Positions 1 to 5,626 of a DNA stretch of 5,732 bases are shown here, in pieces; position 1 is the stretch's first letter, and each line of letters begins with the position of its first letter. The position numbers and the translations under genes are program-made. Source of the DNA: Deltaproteobacteria bacterium (GTDB lineage: Bacteria > Desulfobacterota > Desulfuromonadia > Geobacterales > Geobacteraceae); NCBI GenBank assembly GCA_021810985.1, contig JAJZQA010000178.1, forward strand, positions 1 through 5,732. The letters run 5' to 3'. The notes below the pieces were generated by a model. The model was not told the DNA's origin. It ran no database searches and saw only the letters and a program-made list of their open reading frames with translations.

Positions 1-131
1 CAGCCAAGGGTGGAATTGTTGTTGCCATCAGCAGTGAGTTCAAAATACCGGTCAGATATATCGGTATCGGTGAAGGCGTAGATGACCTGCGGGAGTTCGA
101 TCCGGAACAGTTTGTGCAGGCTCTTTTCTGA
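1..131 (+). CDS. ftsY: FtsY, signal recognition particle receptor (C-terminal end only)
   Basis: The reading frame enters from the left edge (first full codon at base 3) and ends at TGA 129-131, leaving the last 42 residues. It reads [13 protein letters not shown], then [20 protein letters not shown], and ends VQALF. This is the conserved tail of the SRP-type GTPase domain. The AKGG element belongs to the closing G-domain region near the nucleotide site, and the GEGxxDLxxFDP stretch is characteristic of FtsY and the related Ffh. FtsY is the membrane-associated receptor that docks SRP-bound ribosomes at the inner membrane and hydrolyses GTP together with Ffh. The ending in a short FVxALF tail without an M domain favours FtsY over Ffh. 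The N-terminal A domain and most of NG lie outside the window. No intrinsic terminator follows; the next promoter begins 8 bases after the stop. Confidence 0.93.
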   Translation, partial: AKGGIVVAISSEFKIPVRYIGIGEGVDDLREFDPEQFVQALF

Positions 132-139
132 TAATAACC

Positions 140-168
140 TTGACTTTTGGCTGCTTATGCACTAGTAT
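140..168 (+). promoter_or_regulatory. Sigma70-type promoter for zapB-zapA
   Basis: TTGACT at 140-145 (5 of 6 to the -35 consensus) is followed after exactly 17 bases by TAGTAT at 163-168 (4 of 6 to the -10 consensus). The predicted start is near 175, giving a short leader before the AAGGA ribosome site at 181-185. It lies in the 60-base gap between the ftsY stop and zapB, which suggests that zapBA is transcribed on its own rather than only by read-through from ftsY. This rests on pattern matching alone. Confidence 0.6.
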
Positions 169-191
169 GTGGCCCACATTAAGGATGTTTT

Positions 192-368
192 ATGGATGCA
201 GAACTTTTTGACGCACTTGAGAGCAAGATTGAGTTTTTATTGAGGGAATTTTCCTCGATGAAGCAGGAGAATGCCTTGCTCAAAGAGGAGAATCAGAAGC
301 TCCTGGCAGAGCGGGAGGTTTTCAAGTCTCGGATTGACGCTATACTGAAAAAGATGGATGGGGTTTAG
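192..368 (+). CDS. zapB: ZapB-like cell division protein (small coiled coil)
   Basis: This is a 58-residue ORF starting at ATG 192 with AAGGA at 181-185, six bases upstream. The protein starts MDAELFDALESKIEFLLREF and continues as an unbroken heptad-like helix rich in Glu, Lys and Leu (QENALLKEENQKLLAERE), with no membrane segment or cysteine. The size and the N-terminal L-xx-LExKI pattern match the ZapB/DUF904 family, small almost wholly coiled-coil proteins. In E. coli, ZapB binds ZapA and thickens the FtsZ ring at midcell. Its direct partner gene, zapA, begins 11 bases before the zapB stop, so the two are probably translated together. Coiled coils are easily confused by composition alone; the fused zapA neighbour is the strongest argument for the call. 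Confidence 0.8.
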   Translation: MDAELFDALESKIEFLLREFSSMKQENALLKEENQKLLAEREVFKSRIDAILKKMDGV

Positions 369-660
369 TCCTGTGAACTCTTTGCACCGTGTCAAGGTGT
401 TTGGAAGGGAAGTGCAGGTTCGAAGCTCAGCGTCAGCTGAAGAAGTGAGGGAAGTTGAGTCGTTGGTAAACGATACGATCGCTCAAGTTCAGACCTCGAT
501 GAAAACCGCTGATTTTCAGATTCTTGCCATTCTGGCTCTCTTAAATGTCGCGGAATCTTTGCTTCTGCAATCCCGGGAGTGTTCGCGGCAGGAACATTTC
601 ATATGCGAGAGAATTTCTCGTCTAACTAGACATATAGATGAAGCTGTGATGCTTGACTAG
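358..660 (+). CDS. zapA: ZapA, Z-ring-associated cell division protein
   Basis: This is a 100-residue cytoplasmic protein. Residues 10-24 (HRVKVFGREVQVRSS) form the first beta strands of the ZapA head and match the family pattern V-x-(I/V)-x-G-x-x-(Y/V)-x-(V/L)-(R/K). Residues 28-38 continue with the EEVREVESLVN helix. Residues 49-66 (KTADFQILAILALLNVAE) match the conserved helix before the C-terminal coiled coil, which runs to the end. ZapA cross-links and stabilises FtsZ protofilaments and recruits ZapB. The ATG at 358 lies inside zapB and overlaps its end by 11 bases, with only a weak A/G-rich ribosome site, so translational coupling is likely. GTG 373 is a possible alternative start that keeps the whole conserved domain. 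Length is normal for the family (about 100). Confidence 0.87.
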   Translation: MGFSPVNSLHRVKVFGREVQVRSSASAEEVREVESLVNDTIAQVQTSMKTADFQILAILALLNVAESLLLQSRECSRQEHFICERISRLTRHIDEAVMLD

Positions 661-697
661 CAAGAAAGGTCTCTTCAGGGAGATTTGTTCAATATAT

Positions 698-844
698 AGA
701 AATAGATTGAATGATCCGATAACGGGTTGGAAGATTTTTTTTACTGATTCGGAGGAGGCTTGCAGTTACCAAGGTCTGCTCCGTTTGCTGATAAGTTACC
801 CTCTCACGATTTCCAGTTGAAAGGTTCTACGTCGCTAAATTTCT
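698..844 (+). ncRNA. Candidate 6S RNA (position and fold only)
   Basis: The gap between zapA and the cyclo-ligase gene (661-1008) has no credible ORF. In E. coli and many relatives this exact interval holds ssrS, the 6S RNA that binds sigma70 RNA polymerase and mimics an open promoter. Nested complementary segments are visible by eye. AGAAATAG 698-705 pairs with 835-844, with two bases bulged. GATCC 713-717 pairs with GGTTC 823-827, with one mismatch. TTGGAA 727-732 pairs with TTCCAG 811-816. An apical hairpin pairs CGGA 750-753 and GCAG 762-765 with CTGC 776-779 and TCCG 780-783. The result is one long interrupted rod with large internal loops, as in 6S. I do not recognise the primary sequence as 6S, the span (about 147) is short beside the usual 180 or so, and I found no strong dedicated promoter. 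The ends are approximate. Confidence 0.4.
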
Positions 845-894
845 CATCTTTTTAAGAGAATCTGCCGGTCGAGCGGCTGTAACTTTATTGGTAT

Positions 895-957
895 CCCGTT
901 TTCTCCATCCCCTTCTCTTTCTTCTCCTGAGAGCCCGTCTTCTTTTCTCCCTATTTT
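895..957 (+). other. C-rich, G-poor polypyrimidine tract upstream of the cyclo-ligase gene
   Basis: Of 63 bases, 54 are C or T, including uninterrupted pyrimidine runs at 908-928 (21 bases) and 938-952 (15 bases). I count about 25 C against 5 G. It lies at the downstream end of the 348-base gap and is not part of any convincing gene on either strand. C-rich, G-poor RNA is the usual composition of Rho loading sites, so it could limit transcription coming from zapBA or the putative 6S RNA. That is inference; the composition is what is seen. Confidence 0.45.
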
Positions 958-958
958 G

Positions 959-987
959 TTGCCGGAACCAGCGCCAAATTTTATAGC
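959..987 (+). promoter_or_regulatory. Possible weak promoter for the cyclo-ligase gene
   Basis: TTGCCG at 959-964 (4 of 6) and TATAGC at 982-987 (4 of 6) are separated by exactly 17 bases. A start near 994 would leave a leader of only about 15 bases, with the AAGGAG ribosome site at 995-1000 almost at the 5' end. The match is modest and could be chance. Confidence 0.27.
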
Positions 988-1008
988 AGGACCGAAGGAG
1001 CAGTTTTC

Positions 1009-1575
1009 GTGCCAAAGAGAACTCTTAGGCGCAGCATGCTTGCGCACCGCAAATCTCTTTCTCCTGAGGAATTCCGATCTGCGAGCCTGCGTATCCAGAA
1101 CGCGTTTCTGGATACCGATAACTTCAAGCGAGCCCGGAGTGTGCTTGTCTACTCCCCGATTCACTATGAGGTTGATACGGAACTGATAGTTCGTACTGCA
1201 TTGGCTTCCGGCAAGAAGGTCGCTTTTCCCGTAGTCGTGGAACACGAACTTATTTTTCGTGAAGTGCGGGATTTGTCTTCCCTGGAGAAGGGCGCATTCG
1301 GAATTCTGGAACCGCGTGCATCGGAGCGATTTTTTGATGTTGAAGATGCGGATATACTCGTTGTCCCAGGCGTTGCCTTTGACCTGAATGGTCACCGAAT
1401 CGGCTACGGTAAAGGATACTACGACAAGACGATTCATCGTCTGGAAGGTCACGGCAAACTTGTCGGGCTTTGTTATGATTTCCAGTTGGTTGACGAGATC
1501 CTTGGCGAGTCGCACGATGTTAAAATGGATCTAATCATTACTGACAAAAGAGTTGTTTGTCCGGTCGCACCGTAA
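1009..1575 (+). CDS. ygfA: 5-formyltetrahydrofolate cyclo-ligase
   Basis: This 188-residue cytoplasmic enzyme converts 5-formyltetrahydrofolate and ATP to 5,10-methenyltetrahydrofolate, returning a stored or inhibitory folate to the one-carbon pool. Basic residues of the N-terminal helix (K3, R4, R7, R8) suit nucleotide binding. GILEP at 98-102 is the conserved folate-site segment. The family signature VPGVAFDLNGHRIGYGKGYYD lies at 119-139, with the glycine-rich GYGKGYYD at 132-139. HDVKMDLIITD at 169-179 is the usual C-terminal motif. Length is typical (about 180-200). GTG 1009 is chosen because AAGGAG at 995-1000 sits 8 bases upstream and the family's N-terminal helix begins here; ATG 1036 would remove those basic residues. 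It follows zapA across the gap, as ygfA does in enterobacteria. Confidence 0.95.
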   Translation: MPKRTLRRSMLAHRKSLSPEEFRSASLRIQNAFLDTDNFKRARSVLVYSPIHYEVDTELIVRTALASGKKVAFPVVVEHELIFREVRDLSSLEKGAFGILEPRASERFFDVEDADILVVPGVAFDLNGHRIGYGKGYYDKTIHRLEGHGKLVGLCYDFQLVDEILGESHDVKMDLIITDKRVVCPVAP

Positions 1576-1589
1576 ATAACGAATTCATG

Positions 1590-1653
1590 CCCTGGCTACG
1601 GCTTCGAAATCGCGCGGAATTGTTCCGTGGAAGCCCCCAGATCTAGCCACGGG
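1590..1653 (+). promoter_or_regulatory. Stable stem-loop in the leader of rny
   Basis: This lies in the 111-base gap between the cyclo-ligase stop and rny. CCC 1590-1592 pairs with GGG 1651-1653, TGGCTA 1593-1598 with TAGCCA 1644-1649, GGCTTC 1600-1605 with GAAGCC 1630-1635, and CGCGGAA 1613-1619 with TTCCGTG 1623-1629 (one G-U pair). That makes 22 nested pairs. A second pairing, CCGTGG 1625-1630 with CCACGG 1647-1652, excludes the first, so two folds are possible. No T-run follows, so it is not an intrinsic terminator. The rny ribosome site (1671-1678) is 18 bases downstream and outside both folds. It could be a leader control element, a processing site or part of a small RNA. Confidence 0.6.
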
Positions 1654-1686
1654 TAGGGATTATACATAGAAAGGGAGGAAAAATCA

Positions 1687-3249
1687 GTGGAACTCCAATA
1701 TGCCATAATTTTTATACTAGTAGCAGCGGTTGTCAGTTTTGTTGCCGGAAATCTTCTGCGGAAGAAGCTATCCGGATCTGTTGTAGCCAAGGCGGAGAGT
1801 TCGGCGGAGCGCATACTTGAAGATGCACGACGCGAATCCGAAACAATCCTGAAGGAAGCCACGTTACAAGCAAAGGATGCTGTGTATCAGGCAAAGGCCG
1901 AGTTTGAGCGTGAGTCGAAAGACAAGCGCCGGGACCTGCAGTCACTTGAAAGAAGAATCCAGCAAAAAGAAGAAAACCTCGATAAGAAGGTTTTGATCTT
2001 CGATCAGCGGGATGCTGAGTTTTTCAAGAAGGAACAGAGTTTCAGTGCCCGTGAGCAGGCCCTAAGCCAAAAGGAAGAAAACCTCGCTCAAATGATCGCG
2101 GAAGAGCGGCAAACCCTTGAAAGAATTTCCGGGCTGACCTCCGAAGAGGCCAAAAAAGTTCTCATGGAAGCCCTTGAAAATGAGGCAAAGCAGGATGCTG
2201 CCAAGCGAATAAAGGCTATTGAGGAGGAGGCGCGCGAGACCGCGGACAAAAAATCGAAAGAGATTCTTTCCCTTGCTATCCAGAGATATGCCGGGGAGTA
2301 CGTTGCGGAGAAAACGGTTTCCGTAGTCGCGCTCCCTTCTGATGAGATGAAAGGACGTATCATTGGCCGCGAGGGCAGAAATATTCGGGCTCTGGAAGCA
2401 GCAACAGGAATCGATCTGATTATCGATGATACTCCGGAGGCGGTTATACTTTCCGGTTTTAATCCGATACGCCGGGAAATTGCCAAGCTTTCACTGGAGA
2501 AACTGATTGCTGATGGCCGCATCCATCCCGGCCGGATCGAAGAGGTTGTGGCAAAATCAACCGAAGAAGTCGAGCAGGCAATCAAGGAGGCCGGTGAACA
2601 GGCGGCGTTTGATCTGGGTGTTTACGGCATTCATCCCGACATTCTGAAGTTGCTCGGGCGTCTGAAGTACCGGACCTCGTACAGTCAGAACGTCTACCAG
2701 CACTCCCTGGAAGTGGCATTTTTGTGCGGAATCATGGCAGAAGAACTCGGTGTCAATGTCAAGCAGGCCAAACGGGCTGGTCTCCTCCACGATCTCGGCA
2801 AGGCCGTCGACCATGAAGTCGAAGGTTCTCATGCGGTAATCGGCGCGGAGCTGGCGAGAAAATACGGCGAGTCTCCGAAGATAGTCCATGCGCTCATGGC
2901 GCATCACGAGGACGAAAAGCCGGCAACCGTACTTGCCGTTCTGGTTCAGGCGGCCGATGCTCTCTCCGGTGCAAGACCCGGAGCCCGTCGCGAGATGATG
3001 GAAACCTATGTGAAGCGTCTGGAGGATCTCGAGAAAATTGCTACTTCATATCGCGGCGTAACGAATTCGTTTGCAATACAGGCCGGTCGTGAAATCAGGG
3101 TCATGGTGTCCAGTGAAGATGTCAATGATGAGCGGGCTGTAGTTCTGGCCAAGGATATTGCCAAAAAAATCGAGGCGGAGATGACCTACCCAGGTCAAAT
3201 AAAAGTAAATGTGATACGGGAAACGAGAGCAATCGAATATGCCCGTTAA
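1687..3249 (+). CDS. rny: Ribonuclease Y (membrane-anchored endoribonuclease)
   Basis: This 520-residue protein has the full RNase Y layout. One N-terminal membrane segment spans about residues 5-23, followed by a basic GNLLRKKL stop. A long charged coiled coil runs from about 35 to 195. A KH RNA-binding domain follows with the [12 protein letters not shown] loop at 223-234. The HD phosphohydrolase domain has its first metal ligand around H339 in QHSLEV, the HD pair at 368-369 in [10 protein letters not shown]382, H401, H406-H407 in AHHED, and D424 in [16 protein letters not shown]. All expected metal-binding positions are present. RNase Y starts mRNA decay by internal cleavage at the inner face of the membrane. 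Start GTG 1687 is supported by AAGGGAGG at 1671-1678, 8 bases upstream, and by the membrane segment starting at once. Length is normal (about 520). It is preceded by a structured leader and overlaps ymdB. Confidence 0.97.
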   Translation: MELQYAIIFILVAAVVSFVAGNLLRKKLSGSVVAKAESSAERILEDARRESETILKEATLQAKDAVYQAKAEFERESKDKRRDLQSLERRIQQKEENLDKKVLIFDQRDAEFFKKEQSFSAREQALSQKEENLAQMIAEERQTLERISGLTSEEAKKVLMEALENEAKQDAAKRIKAIEEEARETADKKSKEILSLAIQRYAGEYVAEKTVSVVALPSDEMKGRIIGREGRNIRALEAATGIDLIIDDTPEAVILSGFNPIRREIAKLSLEKLIADGRIHPGRIEEVVAKSTEEVEQAIKEAGEQAAFDLGVYGIHPDILKLLGRLKYRTSYSQNVYQHSLEVAFLCGIMAEELGVNVKQAKRAGLLHDLGKAVDHEVEGSHAVIGAELARKYGESPKIVHALMAHHEDEKPATVLAVLVQAADALSGARPGARREMMETYVKRLEDLEKIATSYRGVTNSFAIQAGREIRVMVSSEDVNDERAVVLAKDIAKKIEAEMTYPGQIKVNVIRETRAIEYAR

Positions 3250-4027
3250 GCTTCTCTTTATTGCTGATATCGTTGGTAAACCCGGCCGGCAGGCGGTTTC
3301 TCAGGAACTCCATCGCCTGGTTGATCGATATACGATAGATAGTGTTATCGCGAACGGTGAAAATGCCGCCGGTGGTTTCGGTATTACCGAGGAGACCGCA
3401 AAAGAGCTCTTTGGTTGCGGGGTCCACCTGCTTACCAGTGGCAACCATATCTGGGACAAAAAGGATTCCCTCGATTATATCAACAGAGAAAAAAAGCTGG
3501 TTCGGCCGGCAAATTATCCGGCTGGCGCAGCGGGCCAAGGAAGTGCCGTGATTCAGACAGCTTCCGGGATTAATATTGCTGTGCTGAATCTTGAGGGCCG
3601 GGTGTTTATGAATCCGCTCGATTGCCCGTTCCGGTCGGCTGATAAAGAAATCGAGCGATTAAGGGAAATTACTCCGATTATCGTAGTCGATTTCCATGCG
3701 GAGGCGACCTCGGAAAAAATGGCCTTAGGTGCCTATCTTGATGGGCGGGTAAGCGCTGTTCTCGGTACCCATACCCATGTCCAGACCGCGGATGAACGGT
3801 TGCTGCCGGGCGGGACCGCCTACATGACAGATGTAGGAATGACGGGAAGCTTCGATTCAGTGATTGGTATACGCAAAGAGTTGGCGGTTGAGAAGTTTCT
3901 CTCGCAACTGCCGGTCAGATTTGAAGTGGCCAAAAAAGATATTCGGATTAACTGTGTTGCTTTAGAAATTGATGAAATTACGGGAAAGGCCCTCGGTATT
4001 GAACGGATTTCGCTTGTATGCCGTTGA
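3239..4027 (+). CDS. ymdB: YmdB-family metallophosphoesterase (2',3'-cyclic nucleotide phosphodiesterase type)
   Basis: This 262-residue cytoplasmic protein belongs to the TIGR00282/YmdB family of calcineurin-like dinuclear-metal phosphoesterases. It starts [17 protein letters not shown], the usual family opening. Metal-site residues are visible: D10 in ADIVG, E41-N42 in [11 protein letters not shown]69-H70 in SGNHIWD, H153 in [11 protein letters not shown], and H178 and H180 in [19 protein letters not shown]-like residues appear at 195-203 (YMTDVGMTG). The B. subtilis homologue, YmdB, is encoded next to RNase Y, hydrolyses cyclic nucleotide monophosphates and influences biofilm and motility decisions; its role here is inferred. 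The ATG lies in the last 11 bases of rny, with GAGAG at 3225-3229 as a weak ribosome site, so coupled translation with rny is likely. The length is typical. Confidence 0.92.
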   Translation: MPVKLLFIADIVGKPGRQAVSQELHRLVDRYTIDSVIANGENAAGGFGITEETAKELFGCGVHLLTSGNHIWDKKDSLDYINREKKLVRPANYPAGAAGQGSAVIQTASGINIAVLNLEGRVFMNPLDCPFRSADKEIERLREITPIIVVDFHAEATSEKMALGAYLDGRVSAVLGTHTHVQTADERLLPGGTAYMTDVGMTGSFDSVIGIRKELAVEKFLSQLPVRFEVAKKDIRINCVALEIDEITGKALGIERISLVCR

Positions 4028-4044
4028 GGGGATGTTGTGGCGTT

Positions 4045-5256
4045 ATGTCAGTCAGTGAGCAGTTGGAAATAATCGGCCGAGGAGCAGTCGAGATTCTCCT
4101 CGAAAAAGAATTGATCGAAAAGATCGAAAAGTCGGCGAAAACCGGGGTGCCTCTGAGAATTAAAGCCGGGTTTGATCCCACTGCGCCAGATCTTCATTTC
4201 GGGCATACCGTTCTCCTGCAAAAGCTTCGACAGTTCCAGCAGCTGGGTCATGAGGTTTATTTTCTGATTGGAGATTTTACCGGCATGATCGGTGATCCGA
4301 CCGGTAAAAGTGAGACCCGGAAAGCACTGACGCGTGATGACGTCCTGCGTAATGCCGAAACTTATAAAGAACAGGTATTCAAGGTCCTGGACCCGGAAAA
4401 AACCAAGGTGGTATTTAATTCCGAATGGCTGTCGCCGCTGCAGGCCTCGGATCTCATCGCCTTGGCTGCAAAATATACCGTTGCGCGCATGCTGGAGCGG
4501 GATGATTTTTCTAAAAGATTTGCAAGTCAACAGCCGATCAGTATTCATGAATTCTTGTATCCCTTAATTCAAGGTTACGACTCTGTTGCCCTTAAGGCTG
4601 ATGTTGAACTTGGCGGTACGGATCAGAAATTCAATCTCCTGGTCGGGCGTGAGTTGCAGCGGGAATGGGGACAGGCACCGCAGACGGTAATCACTATGCC
4701 ATTGCTGGAGGGACTTGACGGTATTAACAAGATGTCGAAGTCGCTTGGAAACTATATTGGGATCAATGAAAACCCGGATGCTATTTTCGGGAAGATCATG
4801 TCCATCTCCGATGAGTTGATGGTGCGCTACTACGAACTCCTGAGTGATCTGCCTCTGATCGAGTTGGAGAAACTGAAAGACGGGCTGAAAGATGGTTCCG
4901 TTCATCCCATGGAAGCTAAAAAGGCTTTAGGCAGAGAGTTGGTCAGTCGCTACCATAGCGCTCATGATGCCGACACTGCAGAGGCGAACTTCGTCCGCCG
5001 CTTTAGGGATAATCAGGTTCCTGAAGAGTTGGATGAAATCACCGTGCGCTGTGAGACTGGAACCATGTTGCTGTGCAAGGCCCTCGCGGAAGCCGGGTTG
5101 GTGAAGTCGAACAGCGAAGGCCGACGGTCAATCCTGCAGGGTGGCGTAAAGATTGACTCCGAAAAAGTTTTGGACGAAAGCTGTGAAATTCTCAAAGGCA
5201 AAGAGTACGTGGTTCAGGTTGGTAAACGGAGATTTGCTCGACTCAAAGTTGTGTAA
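4045..5256 (+). CDS. tyrS: Tyrosyl-tRNA synthetase
   Basis: This 403-residue class I aminoacyl-tRNA synthetase attaches tyrosine to tRNA-Tyr in the cytoplasm. The ATP-site HIGH-type motif is HFGH at 51-54 within [30 protein letters not shown] lies at 76-92, [15 protein letters not shown] at 190-204, and KMSKSLGN at 229-236. A C-terminal S4 RNA-binding domain covers about 341-400 ([17 protein letters not shown]). HFGH rather than HIGH, and a length near 400, fit the TyrZ/TyrRS-II branch. ATG 4045 is preferred: homologues open with a short MSVxEQ-type segment, and GAGGGG lies at 4026-4031, although 13 bases of spacing is long. An in-frame ATG at 4018 would add nine unlikely residues (MPLRGCCGV) and overlap ymdB. 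It lies 17 bases after the ymdB stop, probably in the same operon. No T-box or other tRNA-sensing leader is visible. Confidence 0.97.
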   Translation: MSVSEQLEIIGRGAVEILLEKELIEKIEKSAKTGVPLRIKAGFDPTAPDLHFGHTVLLQKLRQFQQLGHEVYFLIGDFTGMIGDPTGKSETRKALTRDDVLRNAETYKEQVFKVLDPEKTKVVFNSEWLSPLQASDLIALAAKYTVARMLERDDFSKRFASQQPISIHEFLYPLIQGYDSVALKADVELGGTDQKFNLLVGRELQREWGQAPQTVITMPLLEGLDGINKMSKSLGNYIGINENPDAIFGKIMSISDELMVRYYELLSDLPLIELEKLKDGLKDGSVHPMEAKKALGRELVSRYHSAHDADTAEANFVRRFRDNQVPEELDEITVRCETGTMLLCKALAEAGLVKSNSEGRRSILQGGVKIDSEKVLDESCEILKGKEYVVQVGKRRFARLKVV

Positions 5257-5299
5257 TTGACAAATTGTAGAACCCTCCAAAAAAACTTGAACAAAGTAG

Positions 5300-5328
5300 T
5301 TGACAGGTGAGGGCTGAGTTGGTATAAA
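5300..5328 (+). promoter_or_regulatory. rrn promoter P1 (sigma70 type)
   Basis: TTGACA at 5300-5305 (perfect -35), a 17-base spacer and TATAAA at 5323-5328. The predicted start is near 5335. An A-rich stretch (5279-5297) just upstream is UP-element-like, and the discriminator CGTCCCT is GC-rich, as in promoters under stringent control. It is the first of four similar promoters in series, beginning only 43 bases after the tyrS stop. Confidence 0.82.
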
Positions 5329-5338
5329 CGTCCCTCTT

Positions 5339-5367
5339 GCGCACCGGGGAAAAACGGAAGGTGGCGC
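5339..5367 (+). other. Hairpin in the early transcript from P1
   Basis: GCGCACC at 5339-5345 pairs with GGT 5360-5362 and GCGC 5364-5367, with one bulged G, closing a loop of about 14 bases. A flanking inverted repeat, CGTCCC 5329-5334 with GGGACG 5368-5373, extends the symmetry in DNA, but its left arm lies before the predicted start and so would not be in P1 RNA. No T-run follows, so it is not an intrinsic terminator. Confidence 0.45.
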
Positions 5368-5403
5368 GGGACGCGAAAAAGCTCTTTCAGATAAAAATAA
5401 GTA

Positions 5404-5432
5404 TTGACAGTCTGGCCCTGGTTTGGTAGAAA
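5404..5432 (+). promoter_or_regulatory. rrn promoter P2 (sigma70 type)
   Basis: TTGACA at 5404-5409, a 17-base spacer and TAGAAA at 5427-5432 (4 of 6 to the -10 consensus). Its -35 lies 104 bases after that of P1. The upstream stretch 5388-5402 is A/T-rich (AGATAAAAATAAGTA), UP-element-like. The discriminator GATGGGC is G-rich. The predicted start is near 5439. Confidence 0.75.
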
Positions 5433-5437
5433 GATGG

Positions 5438-5490
5438 GCTCCGGAAAACGCGCAAGCGGGACCCGGTCGGCGAAAGAAAAAAGCCGGAGC
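5438..5490 (+). other. Hairpin at the start of the P2 transcript
   Basis: GCTCCGG at 5438-5444 is perfectly complementary to CCGGAGC at 5484-5490. The left arm begins at about the predicted P2 start, so P2 RNA would carry this stem at its very 5' end. Inside it, CGC 5449-5451 and GCG 5456-5458 can close a GCAA tetraloop. The stem ends 11 bases before the -35 of P3. No T-run follows. Confidence 0.45.
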
Positions 5491-5501
5491 GAAAAAAGTT
5501 G

Positions 5502-5530
5502 TTGACAGAGTTTGGCGGTTCAGATATAAA
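5502..5530 (+). promoter_or_regulatory. rrn promoter P3 (sigma70 type)
   Basis: TTGACA at 5502-5507, a 17-base spacer and TATAAA at 5525-5530; with P1 it is the best match in the array. Its -35 is 98 bases after that of P2. GAAAAAAG at 5491-5498 lies just upstream. The discriminator is GGTTGGC and the predicted start is near 5537. Confidence 0.82.
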
Positions 5531-5536
5531 GGTTGG

Positions 5537-5580
5537 CCGCTGCGATGTCGGCAAAAAGAGATCGCGGAAGAGTTTTTTTT
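5537..5580 (+). other. Hairpin plus T8 run after P3 (possible weak attenuator)
   Basis: CCG 5537-5539 and CGAT 5543-5546 (CTG bulged) pair with ATCGCGG 5561-5567. Five bases later comes an uninterrupted T8 at 5573-5580. The bulge and the five-base gap make this a poor intrinsic terminator by normal rules. The T8 with the following A6 (5584-5589) may simply be the A/T-rich upstream element of P4. Confidence 0.28.
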
Positions 5581-5592
5581 CTGAAAAAAGTG

Positions 5593-5621
5593 TTGACAGA
5601 TGGAGGCGGGTAGGATAGAGT
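5593..5621 (+). promoter_or_regulatory. rrn promoter P4 (sigma70 type, closest to the rRNA)
   Basis: TTGACA at 5593-5598, a 17-base spacer and TAGAGT at 5616-5621 (4 of 6). Its -35 is 91 bases after that of P3. The T8 and A6 tracts at 5573-5589 provide an A/T-rich upstream element. The discriminator is GCCGAGT. The predicted start is around 5626-5628, about 20 bases before the boxA-like signal. Confidence 0.72.
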
Positions 5622-5626
5622 GCCGA

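Noticed and set aside
669..683. Short hairpin after zapA as an intrinsic terminator
   Set aside because: TCTCT/GGAGA gives only about five pairs including one G-T, and TTTG follows rather than a real T-run.
672..700. TCTTCA with 17-base spacer and TATAGA as a 6S promoter
   Set aside because: The hexamers match only 3 of 6 and 4 of 6, and the predicted start (about 707) would fall inside the proposed RNA's closing stem.
844..1515. 223-codon open frame on the minus strand
   Set aside because: It lies antisense across the cyclo-ligase gene, whose protein has clear family motifs. The minus-strand translation resembles no family I know, and it has no convincing ribosome site.
1660..1667. TATACA as a -10 box for an rny promoter
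   Set aside because: No -35-like hexamer is found 15-19 bases upstream; that position falls inside the leader stem-loop.
2088..2585. 165-codon minus-strand frame inside rny
   Set aside because: It is a Ser/Arg/Ile-rich antisense shadow of the rny coiled coil and KH region, with nothing supporting expression.
4018..4044. Upstream in-frame ATG for tyrS at 4018
   Set aside because: It would add MPLRGCCGV, which does not fit the family's N-terminus, and it overlaps the ymdB end. ATG 4045 gives the usual opening. The long spacing from GAGGGG leaves slight doubt.
5257..5285. TTGACA directly after the tyrS stop as a fifth promoter
   Set aside because: The -35 hexamer is perfect, but no -10-like hexamer lies 15-19 bases downstream (the region is CCTCCAAAAAA), so it is not counted.
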